Shown: positions 1-7,544, numbered from the stretch's first letter. The stretch is DNA of 8,842 bases from Thermoleophilia bacterium (GCA_029861485.1 JAOTZF010000065.1:1-8842); one strand, 5' to 3'. Program-made: numbers and translations. Notes: generated by a model not told the origin, from the letters alone.

Positions 1-18
1 CCTCTTCGGGAACTACAC

Positions 19-1131
19 CTAGGCCACAGGCTCGGCCCGCACGCCGTAGCCCACCTCGCGGATCAGCTCGGCGGCGCGCTCGGCCGCCTGCTGCCCTGCG
101 ACGAGCAGCCGAAGCTCCCCCACCCCATCGGGCGGCCCCGGGACCAGCCCCAGGTCCTCGATGTTGATGTGGGCGTGGCCGAGGGCGGTGGCGATCGCAG
201 AGATCACTCCGGGCTCGTCGGGCACGGTCACCGACAGTCGCCACGGCCGCTCCCCCTCGAGCTCACGATCGCTCGCGAGCAGGACGCCGCGCCCTGCTCC
301 AGCCTGCTCGAAGAAGCGCAGCAGCCACTCGCGGTCTCCGCGCTCGACAGCCACCCGCGCGGCGTTGAGATGACCCGAGAAACTCTCGAGCGCGGATGCA
401 ACGGCACTGCGGTTGGCCAGGAGAATATCGGCCCATAGCGGGGGGTTCGCACCCCCGACACGTGTCAGATCGGCGAATGACGGGCCAGCCGAGCGAAGCG
501 CCTCACGGCCCTCTGGCGCCGTTCCGGCGGCCTGGTTGATGAGGGCGCTCGCCAACACGTGCGGCACGTGAGAGACCATCGCCATCAGGCTGTCGTGAGC
601 CTCGGGATCGATCGCGACCGGGTGCGCCCCGATGGAGGTCACGAGGTGGTGCAGCCGCTCAAACAGCGCCGGCTGCGTCTCGTCGCTTGGCGTGAGGAAG
701 TAGGTCGCGCCCTCGAAAAGGTCCTCCCTCGCGGCGCCCACCCCGGACCGCTCGGCACCACAAACGGGATGGCCGCCGATGAAGCGGCGACGCTCGGATC
801 GGTCGAGCGCGGCCATGACCACCCCCTTCGCCGAACCGACGTCGGTAACGACGCAGGTCTCGCCGGTAAGCGAAAGCGCCTGCTTGGCCAACTCGGCGAG
901 CTGACCGACGGGCGCCGCGAGGAACACCGTGCTCGCGCCGTCGATGGCCTCCTCGAGCGAGCCCGCGGCGACGTCGACCGCCCCCAGCTTCACCGCCTCG
1001 GCGCGGGCTGCGGCATCGGGATCGAAGCCGCGAACCTCCGGCACACCGGCGCGAGCCCGCAGGGCAAGGCCGAGCGAGCCGCCCATCAGGCCGATGCCGA
1101 TGATGGCGGCCGGGGCGCCCGGCGCGCTCAT
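19..1131 (-). CDS. tyrA: Prephenate dehydrogenase with C-terminal ACT domain
   Basis: Oxidative decarboxylation of prephenate to 4-hydroxyphenylpyruvate, the tyrosine branch; cytoplasmic. From the ATG at 1131 the protein has 370 residues. An N-terminal Rossmann fold shows GxGxxGG at residues 12-18, and Asp37 follows strand 2 (GFDPD), which favours NAD+ over NADP+ (inference). DVGSAKG lies at about 97-103, GGHPVCGAERSG at 119-130 with the probable catalytic His121, and SHVPH at 187-191 with a second conserved His. The helical dimerisation part contains GPSFADLTRVG (216-226). Residues about 298-367 (RLSVTVPDEPGVISAI onward) form an ACT domain, the usual site of amino-acid feedback, so tyrosine inhibition is likely. 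A GTG at 1161 would add ten low-complexity residues and overlap aroF by 26 nt; the ATG at 1131 leaves a 4-nt gap after the aroF stop and begins just before strand 1, so I prefer it. No strong Shine-Dalgarno is seen; translational coupling to aroF is likely. Confidence 0.95.
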   Translation of the reverse strand: MSAPGAPAAIIGIGLMGGSLGLALRARAGVPEVRGFDPDAAARAEAVKLGAVDVAAGSLEEAIDGASTVFLAAPVGQLAELAKQALSLTGETCVVTDVGSAKGVVMAALDRSERRRFIGGHPVCGAERSGVGAAREDLFEGATYFLTPSDETQPALFERLHHLVTSIGAHPVAIDPEAHDSLMAMVSHVPHVLASALINQAAGTAPEGREALRSAGPSFADLTRVGGANPPLWADILLANRSAVASALESFSGHLNAARVAVERGDREWLLRFFEQAGAGRGVLLASDRELEGERPWRLSVTVPDEPGVISAIATALGHAHINIEDLGLVPGPPDGVGELRLLVAGQQAAERAAELIREVGYGVRAEPVA

Positions 1132-1135
1132 CAGC

Positions 1136-2182
1136 TCAGACGCCGACCTCGACCGGCTCACCGCCGGCCATGACCTTGCCCATCAGGTCCACACAGCGCC
1201 GCACGTCGTACACCCACTCCGAGAAGGTGTCGGCGAACAGCGCCTGGGGACCGTCGCAGAGTGCGGTCTCAGGGCTCGGATGGACCTCGACGATCAAGCC
1301 GTCGGCCCCCGCCACCACCGCGGCGCGAGCGAGTGGAAGGATCAGATCGCGTTGGCCGGCCGCGTGGCTCGGGTCGACGATCACCGGCAGGCGCGACGTG
1401 GCCTTGGCGACGGGGATGGCCGAGATGTCGAGCGTGCCGCGGGTGGCGGTCTCGAACGTCCTGATGCCGCGCTCGCAGAGCACGACCTGGTCGTTGCCCT
1501 CGCTGACGATGTACTCGGCGGCCAGCAGCCACTCCTCGACCGTGGACGCCATCCCCCGCTTCAGCAGGATCGGCGTATCGATCTGGCCGACCTCACGCAG
1601 GAGGTCGAAGTTCTGCATGTTGCGCGTGCCGAGCTGGATCATGTCGGCCACCTCGACGATGGCCTCGAGCTGCCGCACGTCCATCAGCTCGGTGACGATC
1701 GGAAGGCCGCTCTCGGCGCGTGCCTCCACCAGAATCTCCAGCGCCGGCTCGCCCAACCCCTGGAAGGTGTACGGAGAGGTGCGGGGCTTGAAGGCGCCAC
1801 CGCGCAGCGCCGCGGCACCCGCAGCCTTGCAGGCCATGGCGGTCGACAGCGTCTGTTCGCGGGACTCTACGGTGCATGGGCCGGCGATCAGCCCGAAGCT
1901 GCCGCCACCGATCGCGGCATCGCCAACGCGCACCACGTGGTCCTCCGGGTGCAGCTCGCGCGAGACCAGTTTGTACTTCTTGGAGATCGGGACGAGCTTC
2001 TCGACCCCGGGCTCCCCACGAAGGTCCAGCGCCGCGATGATCTTCGGGTCGTCGCAGATGGCGCCGACGACCGTGTACCGCTCGCCTCGGGAGGGATGGG
2101 CCTTTGCGCCCGCTTGCTCGACACGGGCGATGACGTGCGCGATCTGGTCCTCGGTCGCGTCACCTTTCATCACGATCATCAT
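1136..2182 (-). CDS. aroF: 3-deoxy-7-phosphoheptulonate (DAHP) synthase, type Iβ with N-terminal ferredoxin-like domain
   Basis: Condenses phosphoenolpyruvate and erythrose 4-phosphate to DAHP, the first committed step of the shikimate pathway. The 348-residue length and layout match the Thermotoga maritima-type enzyme: a ferredoxin-like regulatory domain (about residues 1-70, MMIVMKGDATEDQI...) followed by a TIM barrel. Visible motifs are GPCTVES (101-107), RGGAFKPRTSPY (127-138), LGTRNMQN (184-191), LLKRGM (206-211), LCERG (235-239), VDPSHAAG (269-276) and EVHPSPE (299-305). The expected metal ligands are present as Cys103, His273, Glu299 and Asp310. In this family the N-terminal domain mediates inhibition by tyrosine or phenylalanine. 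The start is the first of two tandem ATG codons, with GGAG about 11 nt and AGAG about 5 nt upstream. It lies 126 bp downstream of hisC and just upstream of tyrA. The symbol varies (aroF, aroG or aroA in different genomes). Confidence 0.96.
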   Translation of the reverse strand: MMIVMKGDATEDQIAHVIARVEQAGAKAHPSRGERYTVVGAICDDPKIIAALDLRGEPGVEKLVPISKKYKLVSRELHPEDHVVRVGDAAIGGGSFGLIAGPCTVESREQTLSTAMACKAAGAAALRGGAFKPRTSPYTFQGLGEPALEILVEARAESGLPIVTELMDVRQLEAIVEVADMIQLGTRNMQNFDLLREVGQIDTPILLKRGMASTVEEWLLAAEYIVSEGNDQVVLCERGIRTFETATRGTLDISAIPVAKATSRLPVIVDPSHAAGQRDLILPLARAAVVAGADGLIVEVHPSPETALCDGPQALFADTFSEWVYDVRRCVDLMGKVMAGGEPVEVGV

Positions 2183-2266
2183 GGGTTCTCTGCTCCGAAC
2201 ATTTCTGTTGTGGGTGCCGGCGTCTTTGCTGCTCGCGGGCGCTCCGGGGGCGCGGGAGGCGACGCA

Positions 2267-2307
2267 TGCACAAAATCACATATTCGCCGAGGATCGCGAA
2301 GCGTGCA
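2267..2307. repeat. Nested inverted repeats in the hisC–aroF gap
   Basis: Outer arms TGCAC (2267-2271) and GTGCA (2303-2307) enclose inner arms TTCGC (2283-2287) and GCGAA (2296-2300). In the minus-strand transcript this lies directly after the hisC stop, about 85 nt before the aroF ATG. It could fold as a weak interrupted stem. A role as a 3' end structure of hisC or a leader element of aroF is possible, but the arms are only five bp each. Confidence 0.25.
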
Positions 2308-2308
2308 A

Positions 2309-3403
2309 CTAGCCGACGATCAGCCGCGACAACGCTTCGAGGAAGGCGTCGTTCTCTTCCGGTAACCCGATGGAGACCCGAAGCGTTCCGGGTGCTCCGA
2401 GGGCTCTCCCGTCGCGCACGATCACGCCGGAGCGCAGCAGGCGCTCGTGCCAGTCGGGCTCAGCGTCGATAGAGAGGAAGTTCGCCTGGCTGGGCGGAGC
2501 CGTGACGCCCATACCGGCCAGCGCGCGGGCCACCCTTTCGCGCTCGGCCACGATCGCTTCGGTGCGTTCGACGAAGGCCGCCGGGTGGCCGAGGCTCTCC
2601 AACGCGGCGGCTTGGGCAAGGGCGTTCGTGTTGAACGGCTGCCGCACTCGATCGAGCGCGGCGATCCAGTCCTCGCTGCCCACGCCGTAGCCGACGCGCA
2701 ATCCGCAGAGCCCGTGAGCCTTGCTGAACGTCCGCGTCACGAGCAGGTTAGGCGCGGTACGCGCGAGCGACATGATGCGCCCCGCATCGGGCCGCGCGAC
2801 GAAGTCGAAGTAGGCCTCGTCGACGAGCACCGCGACGTCGCTCGGAATGGCATCGAGCAGCGAGGCGATGCGCTCCGGCGGCAGGAAGACGCCGGTGGGG
2901 TTGTTGGGATTACAGATCACGACGAGCCGGGTCCGCTCATCGATGGCGGCCGCCATCGTCTCCAGGTCGTGGGCCCCGTCCGCCGTCAGCGGCACGGCGA
3001 TGCCCTCGGCCCCGGAGGCGCTGGCGAGGTGCGGGTAGAGCGAGAACGAGGGCTCGGCGTGGATCACGGTCGTCCCCGGGTCGAGCAGCGCCTGCCCCGC
3101 CAACAGGATGAGCTCGCATGAGCCGTTGCCGATGACGACCTGCTCCTGGCCCACCCCGTGACGTTCGGCGAGCGCGGCCCTCAAGGCTCTGGCCGGCGGG
3201 TCGGGGTAGCGGTTGAGCACGGAGATCCTCGAGGCGACGACCCGCTCCACCTCGGGGAGTGGCGGGAAGGGGCTCTCGTTGGATGCAAGCTTGACCGCCG
3301 ACTCCAGCCCGTAGGCGGCGAGGACCTCAGCGCTCGTCAGACCCGCCTCATAGCGAGGAATCGAGGAGATTCGGGGGGAGGAGCGCAGGCCCACATCAAC
3401 CAT
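2309..3403 (-). CDS. hisC: Histidinol-phosphate aminotransferase (possibly also aromatic aminotransferase)
   Basis: PLP-dependent fold-type I aminotransferase, subgroup Iβ; converts imidazole acetol phosphate to histidinol phosphate. From the ATG at 3403 it has 364 residues, normal for HisC. Visible: KLASNESPF (38-46), NRYPDP (64-69), GNGSCELI (92-99), CNPNNPTG (164-171), DEAYFDF (195-201), TFSKAHGLCGLRVGY (225-239) with the PLP-binding Lys228, and LRVSIG (341-346) with the substrate-carboxylate Arg342. A TTG at 3439 would add 12 residues with no better ribosome site; the ATG gives the usual short lead into SSIPRYEAG. Its neighbours are aroF, tyrA and aroH rather than his genes, so it may serve the last transamination to tyrosine or phenylalanine, as HisC beside TyrA does in Bacillus; that role is inferred from context. 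The promoter is probably within the shared region with nadB. Confidence 0.93.
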   Translation of the reverse strand: MVDVGLRSSPRISSIPRYEAGLTSAEVLAAYGLESAVKLASNESPFPPLPEVERVVASRISVLNRYPDPPARALRAALAERHGVGQEQVVIGNGSCELILLAGQALLDPGTTVIHAEPSFSLYPHLASASGAEGIAVPLTADGAHDLETMAAAIDERTRLVVICNPNNPTGVFLPPERIASLLDAIPSDVAVLVDEAYFDFVARPDAGRIMSLARTAPNLLVTRTFSKAHGLCGLRVGYGVGSEDWIAALDRVRQPFNTNALAQAAALESLGHPAAFVERTEAIVAERERVARALAGMGVTAPPSQANFLSIDAEPDWHERLLRSGVIVRDGRALGAPGTLRVSIGLPEENDAFLEALSRLIVG

Positions 3404-3446
3404 TGTGACAGGCGCGCGGACCGTCGCGGCTCGTGTCAAAGCGCAC

Positions 3447-3467
3447 TTATTGTCTATCTGACTATAA
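3447..3467. promoter_or_regulatory. 21-bp imperfect palindrome, probable operator of nadBAC (and hisC)
   Basis: The left arm TTATTGTC (3447-3454) and right arm GACTATAA (3460-3467) are inverted repeats matching at 7 of 8 positions around a 5-nt centre (TATCT). The right arm overlaps the nadB TATAAT, so a bound protein would block it. De novo NAD operons are commonly repressed by NrtR (Nudix-related), NiaR or NadR/NadQ-type regulators. I cannot assign this site to one of them from memory, and no regulator gene is in the window. Confidence 0.55.
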
Positions 3468-3489
3468 TGACCGGGTGCGTTTACGTCAG
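3461..3489 (-). promoter_or_regulatory. Candidate hisC promoter, opposing the nadB promoter
   Basis: On the minus strand CTGACG (3489-3484, 4 of 6 to TTGACA) is separated by exactly 17 bp from TATAGT (3466-3461, 5 of 6 to TATAAT). Initiation would be near 3454, giving a leader of about 50 nt before the ATG at 3403. Its -10 shares four base pairs with the nadB -10 on the other strand, so the two promoters could not be occupied together. Prediction from hexamers only. Confidence 0.45.
3463..3468 (+). promoter_or_regulatory. -10 box of the nadBAC promoter
   Basis: A perfect TATAAT hexamer. Initiation 6-8 nt downstream would fall at about 3475, on the GTG proposed as the nadB start, giving a leaderless mRNA. 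The -35 position is poor: with a 17-bp spacer the hexamer is AGCGCA. The promoter is therefore either -10 driven or needs help from an activator. Confidence 0.65.
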
Positions 3490-5067
3490 AGCAACAATAA
3501 CTCCGCGGGCGTCGGGACCCCCGACGAGCCCGTGCTCGTCTGCGGCAGTGGTATCGCCGGCTGCCTCGCGGCTCTCAGGATCGCGTCCCGTTCCCCGGTC
3601 GTGATGGTCACAAAGCGCGCGCTTGGCGGCGGGAGCACGTTGCACGCCCAGGGCGGCATCGCCGCGGCCATCGGGCCGGCCGACAGCGTGGAGGCCCACC
3701 TTCGTGACACGATCGCCGCAGGCGCGGGCCTCTGCGATCACGATGCTGCCGAGGCGGTCTGCGCCCACGGCCCTGCGTGCGTTCGCGATCTGATGGAGCT
3801 CGGCGTGCTCTTCGACGGCGGGGATCCACCGGCCCTGGGGCTCGAGGCAGCCCATGGCGCCCCTCGGATCGTCCACGTCGACGGCGACGCGACCGGTCGA
3901 GGAGTCATGGCGGCGCTCACTGCGGCCGTACGGGCCCACGCGAACATCGAGCTCCTGGAGGGGATGACCGTTGGCGCGGTAACCCGGCTCGACGGCGTTG
4001 CGACCGGGGTCGAGTGCATCGACGGCGCGGGTCGGCGATGCTCCATGAACGGACGCGCCGTCGTGCTTGCCACGGGCGGAATCGGCCAACTGTTCCCCTT
4101 CACGACCAACCCCGCCGACGCGACCGGTGACGGCATTGCCCTCGCTGCGCGCGCCGGCGCCGCGCTGGCGGACATGGAGATGGTCCAGTTCCATCCAACG
4201 GCGCTCGCGGTGGATAGCAGCCCGCTACCGCTGATCTCGGAGGCGGTTCGGGGCGCGGGCGCCGTGCTCCGCGACGCCACGGGGGTGCGTTTCCTGGACG
4301 GCTCCGATGGCGTCAGCGAGCTGAGCCCGCGCGATCAGGTTGCACGCGCCATCTATCGCCGGACGCTCGAGTCCGGGGCTCCGGTGAGCCTCGATCTGCG
4401 CCATCTTGACGGCGACGAGGTACGCGCACGCTTTCCCGGCATCTCCGCGATCTGCCGCGAGAATGGGCTGGACCTCGCTCGAGACCTGATCCCGATCACC
4501 CCGGCCGCCCACTACTTCATGGGCGGGGTGCTCACCGACACGCGCGGCCGCTCCAGCGTGCCCGGCTTGTTCGCCATCGGCGAGTGCGCGTCGACCGGCG
4601 CGCACGGCGCCAATCGCCTGGCCTCGAACAGCCTGCTCGAAGGCGCCCTGATGGCCGAGCTCGCCGCCGAGGAGACGCTCCGGCCGCGCGACGCCTGGCC
4701 GGCGTGGCCCGTCGGAACGGCTCGGGAGCCACTCGCGCTCGGGCCCGCGGCGCCGGACTGGCGCGACCGCCTGGGCACCGCGATGTGGTCGGGCGCGGGC
4801 GTGGAGCGCTCGCGATCCGACCTCGCCGAGGCATCCCGCCGCATCGCCACGCTCGTACCGCCCCCAGACGCCGAGGCCGCGAATTTGCTCGAGCTGGGCG
4901 AGGTGGTGCTCGAGGCGGCCGCGCATCGCGACGAGAGCCGCGGCGCTCACTTCCGCCTGGACCGGCCCTCGGCCGACCCGGCCTTCGCCCATCGCATCGG
5001 CTGGTGCGATGGCACGCCATTCGATCTCCCCGTAGGCACACTGGCCCCGATCAGGAGCGCAGCATGA
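3475..5067 (+). CDS. nadB: L-aspartate oxidase (FAD-dependent)
   Basis: Oxidises L-aspartate to iminoaspartate, the first step of de novo NAD synthesis; the product is unstable and passes to NadA, encoded next. The protein has 530 residues from GTG 3475, close to the usual 530-540. The FAD-binding start VLVCGSGIAG is at 20-29, followed by GGSTLHAQGGIAAA (52-65). RIVHVDGDATGRG lies at 131-143. Catalytic-type residues of the succinate dehydrogenase/fumarate reductase flavoprotein family are visible: Glu124, His240 (QFHPTAL), Arg286 (SPRDQ), His346 (AAHYFMGG) and Arg381 (GANRLASNSLLEG). A C-terminal helical domain ends the protein. The start is uncertain: GTG 3433 lies upstream of the promoter -10 and is rejected; GTG 3475 fits a leaderless transcript; GTG 3532 would begin directly at strand 1 and leave a leader of about 57 nt. 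No Shine-Dalgarno precedes either. Confidence 0.95.
   Translation: MRLRQSNNNSAGVGTPDEPVLVCGSGIAGCLAALRIASRSPVVMVTKRALGGGSTLHAQGGIAAAIGPADSVEAHLRDTIAAGAGLCDHDAAEAVCAHGPACVRDLMELGVLFDGGDPPALGLEAAHGAPRIVHVDGDATGRGVMAALTAAVRAHANIELLEGMTVGAVTRLDGVATGVECIDGAGRRCSMNGRAVVLATGGIGQLFPFTTNPADATGDGIALAARAGAALADMEMVQFHPTALAVDSSPLPLISEAVRGAGAVLRDATGVRFLDGSDGVSELSPRDQVARAIYRRTLESGAPVSLDLRHLDGDEVRARFPGISAICRENGLDLARDLIPITPAAHYFMGGVLTDTRGRSSVPGLFAIGECASTGAHGANRLASNSLLEGALMAELAAEETLRPRDAWPAWPVGTAREPLALGPAAPDWRDRLGTAMWSGAGVERSRSDLAEASRRIATLVPPPDAEAANLLELGEVVLEAAAHRDESRGAHFRLDRPSADPAFAHRIGWCDGTPFDLPVGTLAPIRSAA
5053..5057 (+). promoter_or_regulatory. Ribosome binding site of nadA
   Basis: AGGAG lies six nt before the nadA ATG at 5064, inside the last codons of nadB. 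It settles the nadA start: the reading frame is open much farther upstream but has no family similarity there. Confidence 0.75.
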
Positions 5068-6099
5068 GCACCGCAGTCGCATGCGAGTTGACCATCCCCG
5101 AGGCTCCGAGCGAGGAGCTGCGCCGGCGGGCTTGGGAGGCCCGGGAGGCGCTGGGTGACCAGCTGATCGTGCTGGGCCACCACTACCAGAAGGACGAGGT
5201 GATCGAGTTCGCCGATGTCACCGGCGACTCGTTCAAGCTGGCGAAGCTCGGGGCCGAGGCCGAGGCCGAGCTGGTCCTCTTCCTGGGCGTCTACTTCATG
5301 GCCGAGTCGGCCGACGTGTTGGCGCGCCCCGGCCAGACCGTCGTGCTGCCCGACCTCTCGGCGGGGTGCCACCTTGCCGAGTGCGCGGACATCTACACCG
5401 TGCGCGACGCCTGGGAGCAGATCAGCGGCGCGCTCCCCGGCAAACGGATCATCCCCCTCACCTACATGAACTCCGACGCGGTGCTGAAGGCGTTCTGCGG
5501 CGAGAACGGCGGCGCGGTCTGCACCTCCGGCAATGCGCGCACGGTCTTCGAGTGGGCGCTGGCCGAAGGTGACGCGATCTTCTTCTTCCCCGACGAGCAC
5601 CTCGGACGGAACATCGCCTGCGATATGGGGTTCGAGGACGCCTCCCTGCCGGTGTGGAACCCCCGTCTGGCCGAGCTCGGCGGCGCGAGGCGCGAACTGC
5701 TCGCCGATGCCCCGGTGATCCTCTGGAAGGGGTTCTGCAACGTCCACACGAACTTCACCGCAGAGCAGGTGAAGCGGCACCGCGAGGACCATCCGGGCGT
5801 TCGGGTGATCGTGCATCCGGAGTGCCCGCGCCCGACCGTGCTCGCGGCGGACGAATCCGGCAGCACCGAGTACATCATCCGGCGCTGCAACGAGCTGCCC
5901 GCGGGAAGCACCATCTCCATCGGCACCGACCTCAACCTGGTCTACCGCCTGCGCGACGCGCACCCCGCCAAGACCATCTTCCCGATGCTCGACACCATTT
6001 GCCCCTGCGTGACCATGAACCGCATCGACCTCCCCAAGCTGACCGGGTGCCTTGAGGCACTCGAATCCGGCGGTCTCCCCAATGTGGTGAGCGTCGACG

Positions 6100-6105
6100 A
6101 GGAGG
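6100..6105 (+). promoter_or_regulatory. Ribosome binding site of nadC inside nadA
   Basis: AGGAGG, a full anti-Shine-Dalgarno match, seven nt before the GTG at 6113. It encodes Glu-Glu-Val codons of nadA at the same time. It is the main reason to place the nadC start at 6113 rather than nearer the nadA stop. Confidence 0.75.
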
Positions 6106-6112
6106 TGGCCGA

Positions 6113-6965
<853 letters not shown>

Positions 6966-6967
<2 letters not shown>

Positions 6968-7008
6968 GGGCTCCGGGCGCTAGCCCCTCGGCCGTCGGCG
7001 AACGGCCG
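6966..7008 (+). terminator. Tandem hairpins after nadC, candidate operon terminator
   Basis: Two adjacent stem-loops begin at the nadC stop. The first pairs GAGGGCT (6966-6972) with AGCCCCTC (6982-6989) with one bulge. The second is a perfect 7-bp stem, CGGCCGT (6989-6995) with ACGGCCG (7002-7008), around a 6-nt loop. No clear T-run follows, as is common for actinobacterial terminators, so function is likely but not certain. Confidence 0.5.
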
Positions 7009-7169
7009 CGTCTGCAGAGTCGTCATCTCGTTCTCCATCCACGTAAGGGCACGACCCGATACGGCCGGCAGCGGTCCCATCACGCGAGCGCGCGTGGGCG
7101 CCGCCCAGCCATCGGGGTGGAGAACCGATTCCGCAGGCGGGCCGTTACGCGCCGCCTGGGCTTCGCCGC
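6968..7169. other. Convergent intergenic region between nadC and aroH
   Basis: 202 bp with no supportable gene on either strand. Besides the hairpins listed at either end, it holds a perfect 6-bp stem with a 4-nt loop at 7081-7096 (CACGCG / CGCGTG). The 3' ends of a plus and a minus operon meet here, so termination of both transcripts is the expected role. Confidence 0.6.
7134..7158 (-). terminator. Hairpin after aroH, candidate terminator of the scpB–rluB–aroH unit
   Basis: Perfect 7-bp inverted repeat CAGGCGG (7134-7140) / CCGCCTG (7152-7158) with an 11-nt loop, lying 11 nt beyond the aroH stop in the minus direction. Only a weak pyrimidine tail follows, so this is a structural prediction. 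Confidence 0.4.
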
Positions 7170-7544
7170 CTACTCGGGAAGGTCGGTGCGCAACTGCCGG
7201 GCGTCGCGCAGGTAGACGTGCCGGATCTGGCGCTCGACCGGGCAATAGCAGTGAAGCATCACCCGTACGCACAGCGGCATCGCGCCCTCGACCGGAATCT
7301 CCCGGGCACAGAGCAGGGGCACGGAGCCCAACCCCATCGTGCGGGCAGCAACAGCGGGGAACTCGGTCGTGAGGTCTGGCGTGGCGGTGAAGATGATGGA
7401 GACGAGATCATCGGCCGTGAGGTCGTTGCGGCCGAGCACCTCCGCCAGCAGCTCCGAGGTCCCCTCATGGATGGCGTCGGCGCTGTTGCGCTCGACGGTG
7501 ATCGCGCCGCGCACGGCGCGCAGCACCCGCCCATCGCCGCTCAT
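7170..7544 (-). CDS. aroH: Chorismate mutase, monofunctional AroH type
   Basis: Rearranges chorismate to prephenate, the substrate of the TyrA encoded in this window. 124 residues, the size of the Bacillus subtilis AroH fold (pseudo-α/β barrel trimer) and unlike the helical AroQ class. Visible: RAVRGAITVERN (9-20) with Arg12, LLCAREIPVEG (77-87) with Cys79 and Glu82, LCVRVMLHCY (91-100) with Arg94, and RHVYLRDA (108-115) with Tyr111. These correspond to the active-site Arg7, Glu78, Arg90 and Tyr108 of the Bacillus enzyme. The frame stays open about 200 nt upstream, but that part overlaps rluB and reads as an arginine/proline-rich shadow, so I start at the ATG that overlaps the rluB stop (ATGA). 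No Shine-Dalgarno is visible, which suggests translational coupling to rluB. Confidence 0.95.
   Translation of the reverse strand: MSGDGRVLRAVRGAITVERNSADAIHEGTSELLAEVLGRNDLTADDLVSIIFTATPDLTTEFPAVAARTMGLGSVPLLCAREIPVEGAMPLCVRVMLHCYCPVERQIRHVYLRDARQLRTDLPE

Larger units (their letters stand above)
3434..3510. promoter_or_regulatory. Divergent hisC/nadB control region (AT-rich island)
   Basis: About 75 bp between the hisC ATG and the nadB reading frame stand out as AT-rich in an otherwise GC-rich window. The stretch contains a plus-strand TATAAT, a minus-strand -35/-10 pair, a 21-bp imperfect palindrome over both -10 boxes and a further inverted half-site. Reading it as protein gives atypical codons (TTA, AAT, TAT, CTA), which supports a mainly regulatory role. 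The individual elements are listed separately. Confidence 0.7.

Noticed and set aside
2197..2214. LexA-like GAAC...GTT arrangement just upstream of aroF
   Set aside because: The half-site spacing is six nt instead of four and the second arm lacks the final C; there is no SOS-related gene nearby.
929..2365. Long plus-strand open frames opposite tyrA, aroF and hisC (for example 929-2365 and 1170-2312)
   Set aside because: Low-complexity Arg/Ala/Gly/Asp-rich translations without family motifs, lying fully antisense to genes with intact catalytic motifs. They are the usual by-product of high GC content.
3433..3435. GTG at 3433 as the nadB start
   Set aside because: It lies about 30 bp upstream of the TATAAT box and would make the operator and promoter encode an atypical 14-residue extension with no conserved features.
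3434..3439. Perfect TTGACA on the minus strand at 3439-3434 as a hisC -35 box
   Set aside because: At 17 bp spacing the -10 position reads CGCGCC, and the nearest -10-like hexamer (CACAAT, 3407-3402) is 26 bp away and overlaps the hisC ATG.
4225..5963. Minus-strand frames of 285 and 338 codons opposite nadB and nadA
   Set aside because: No recognisable domain; codon pattern is the mirror of the nad genes' GC-rich third positions. Not coding.
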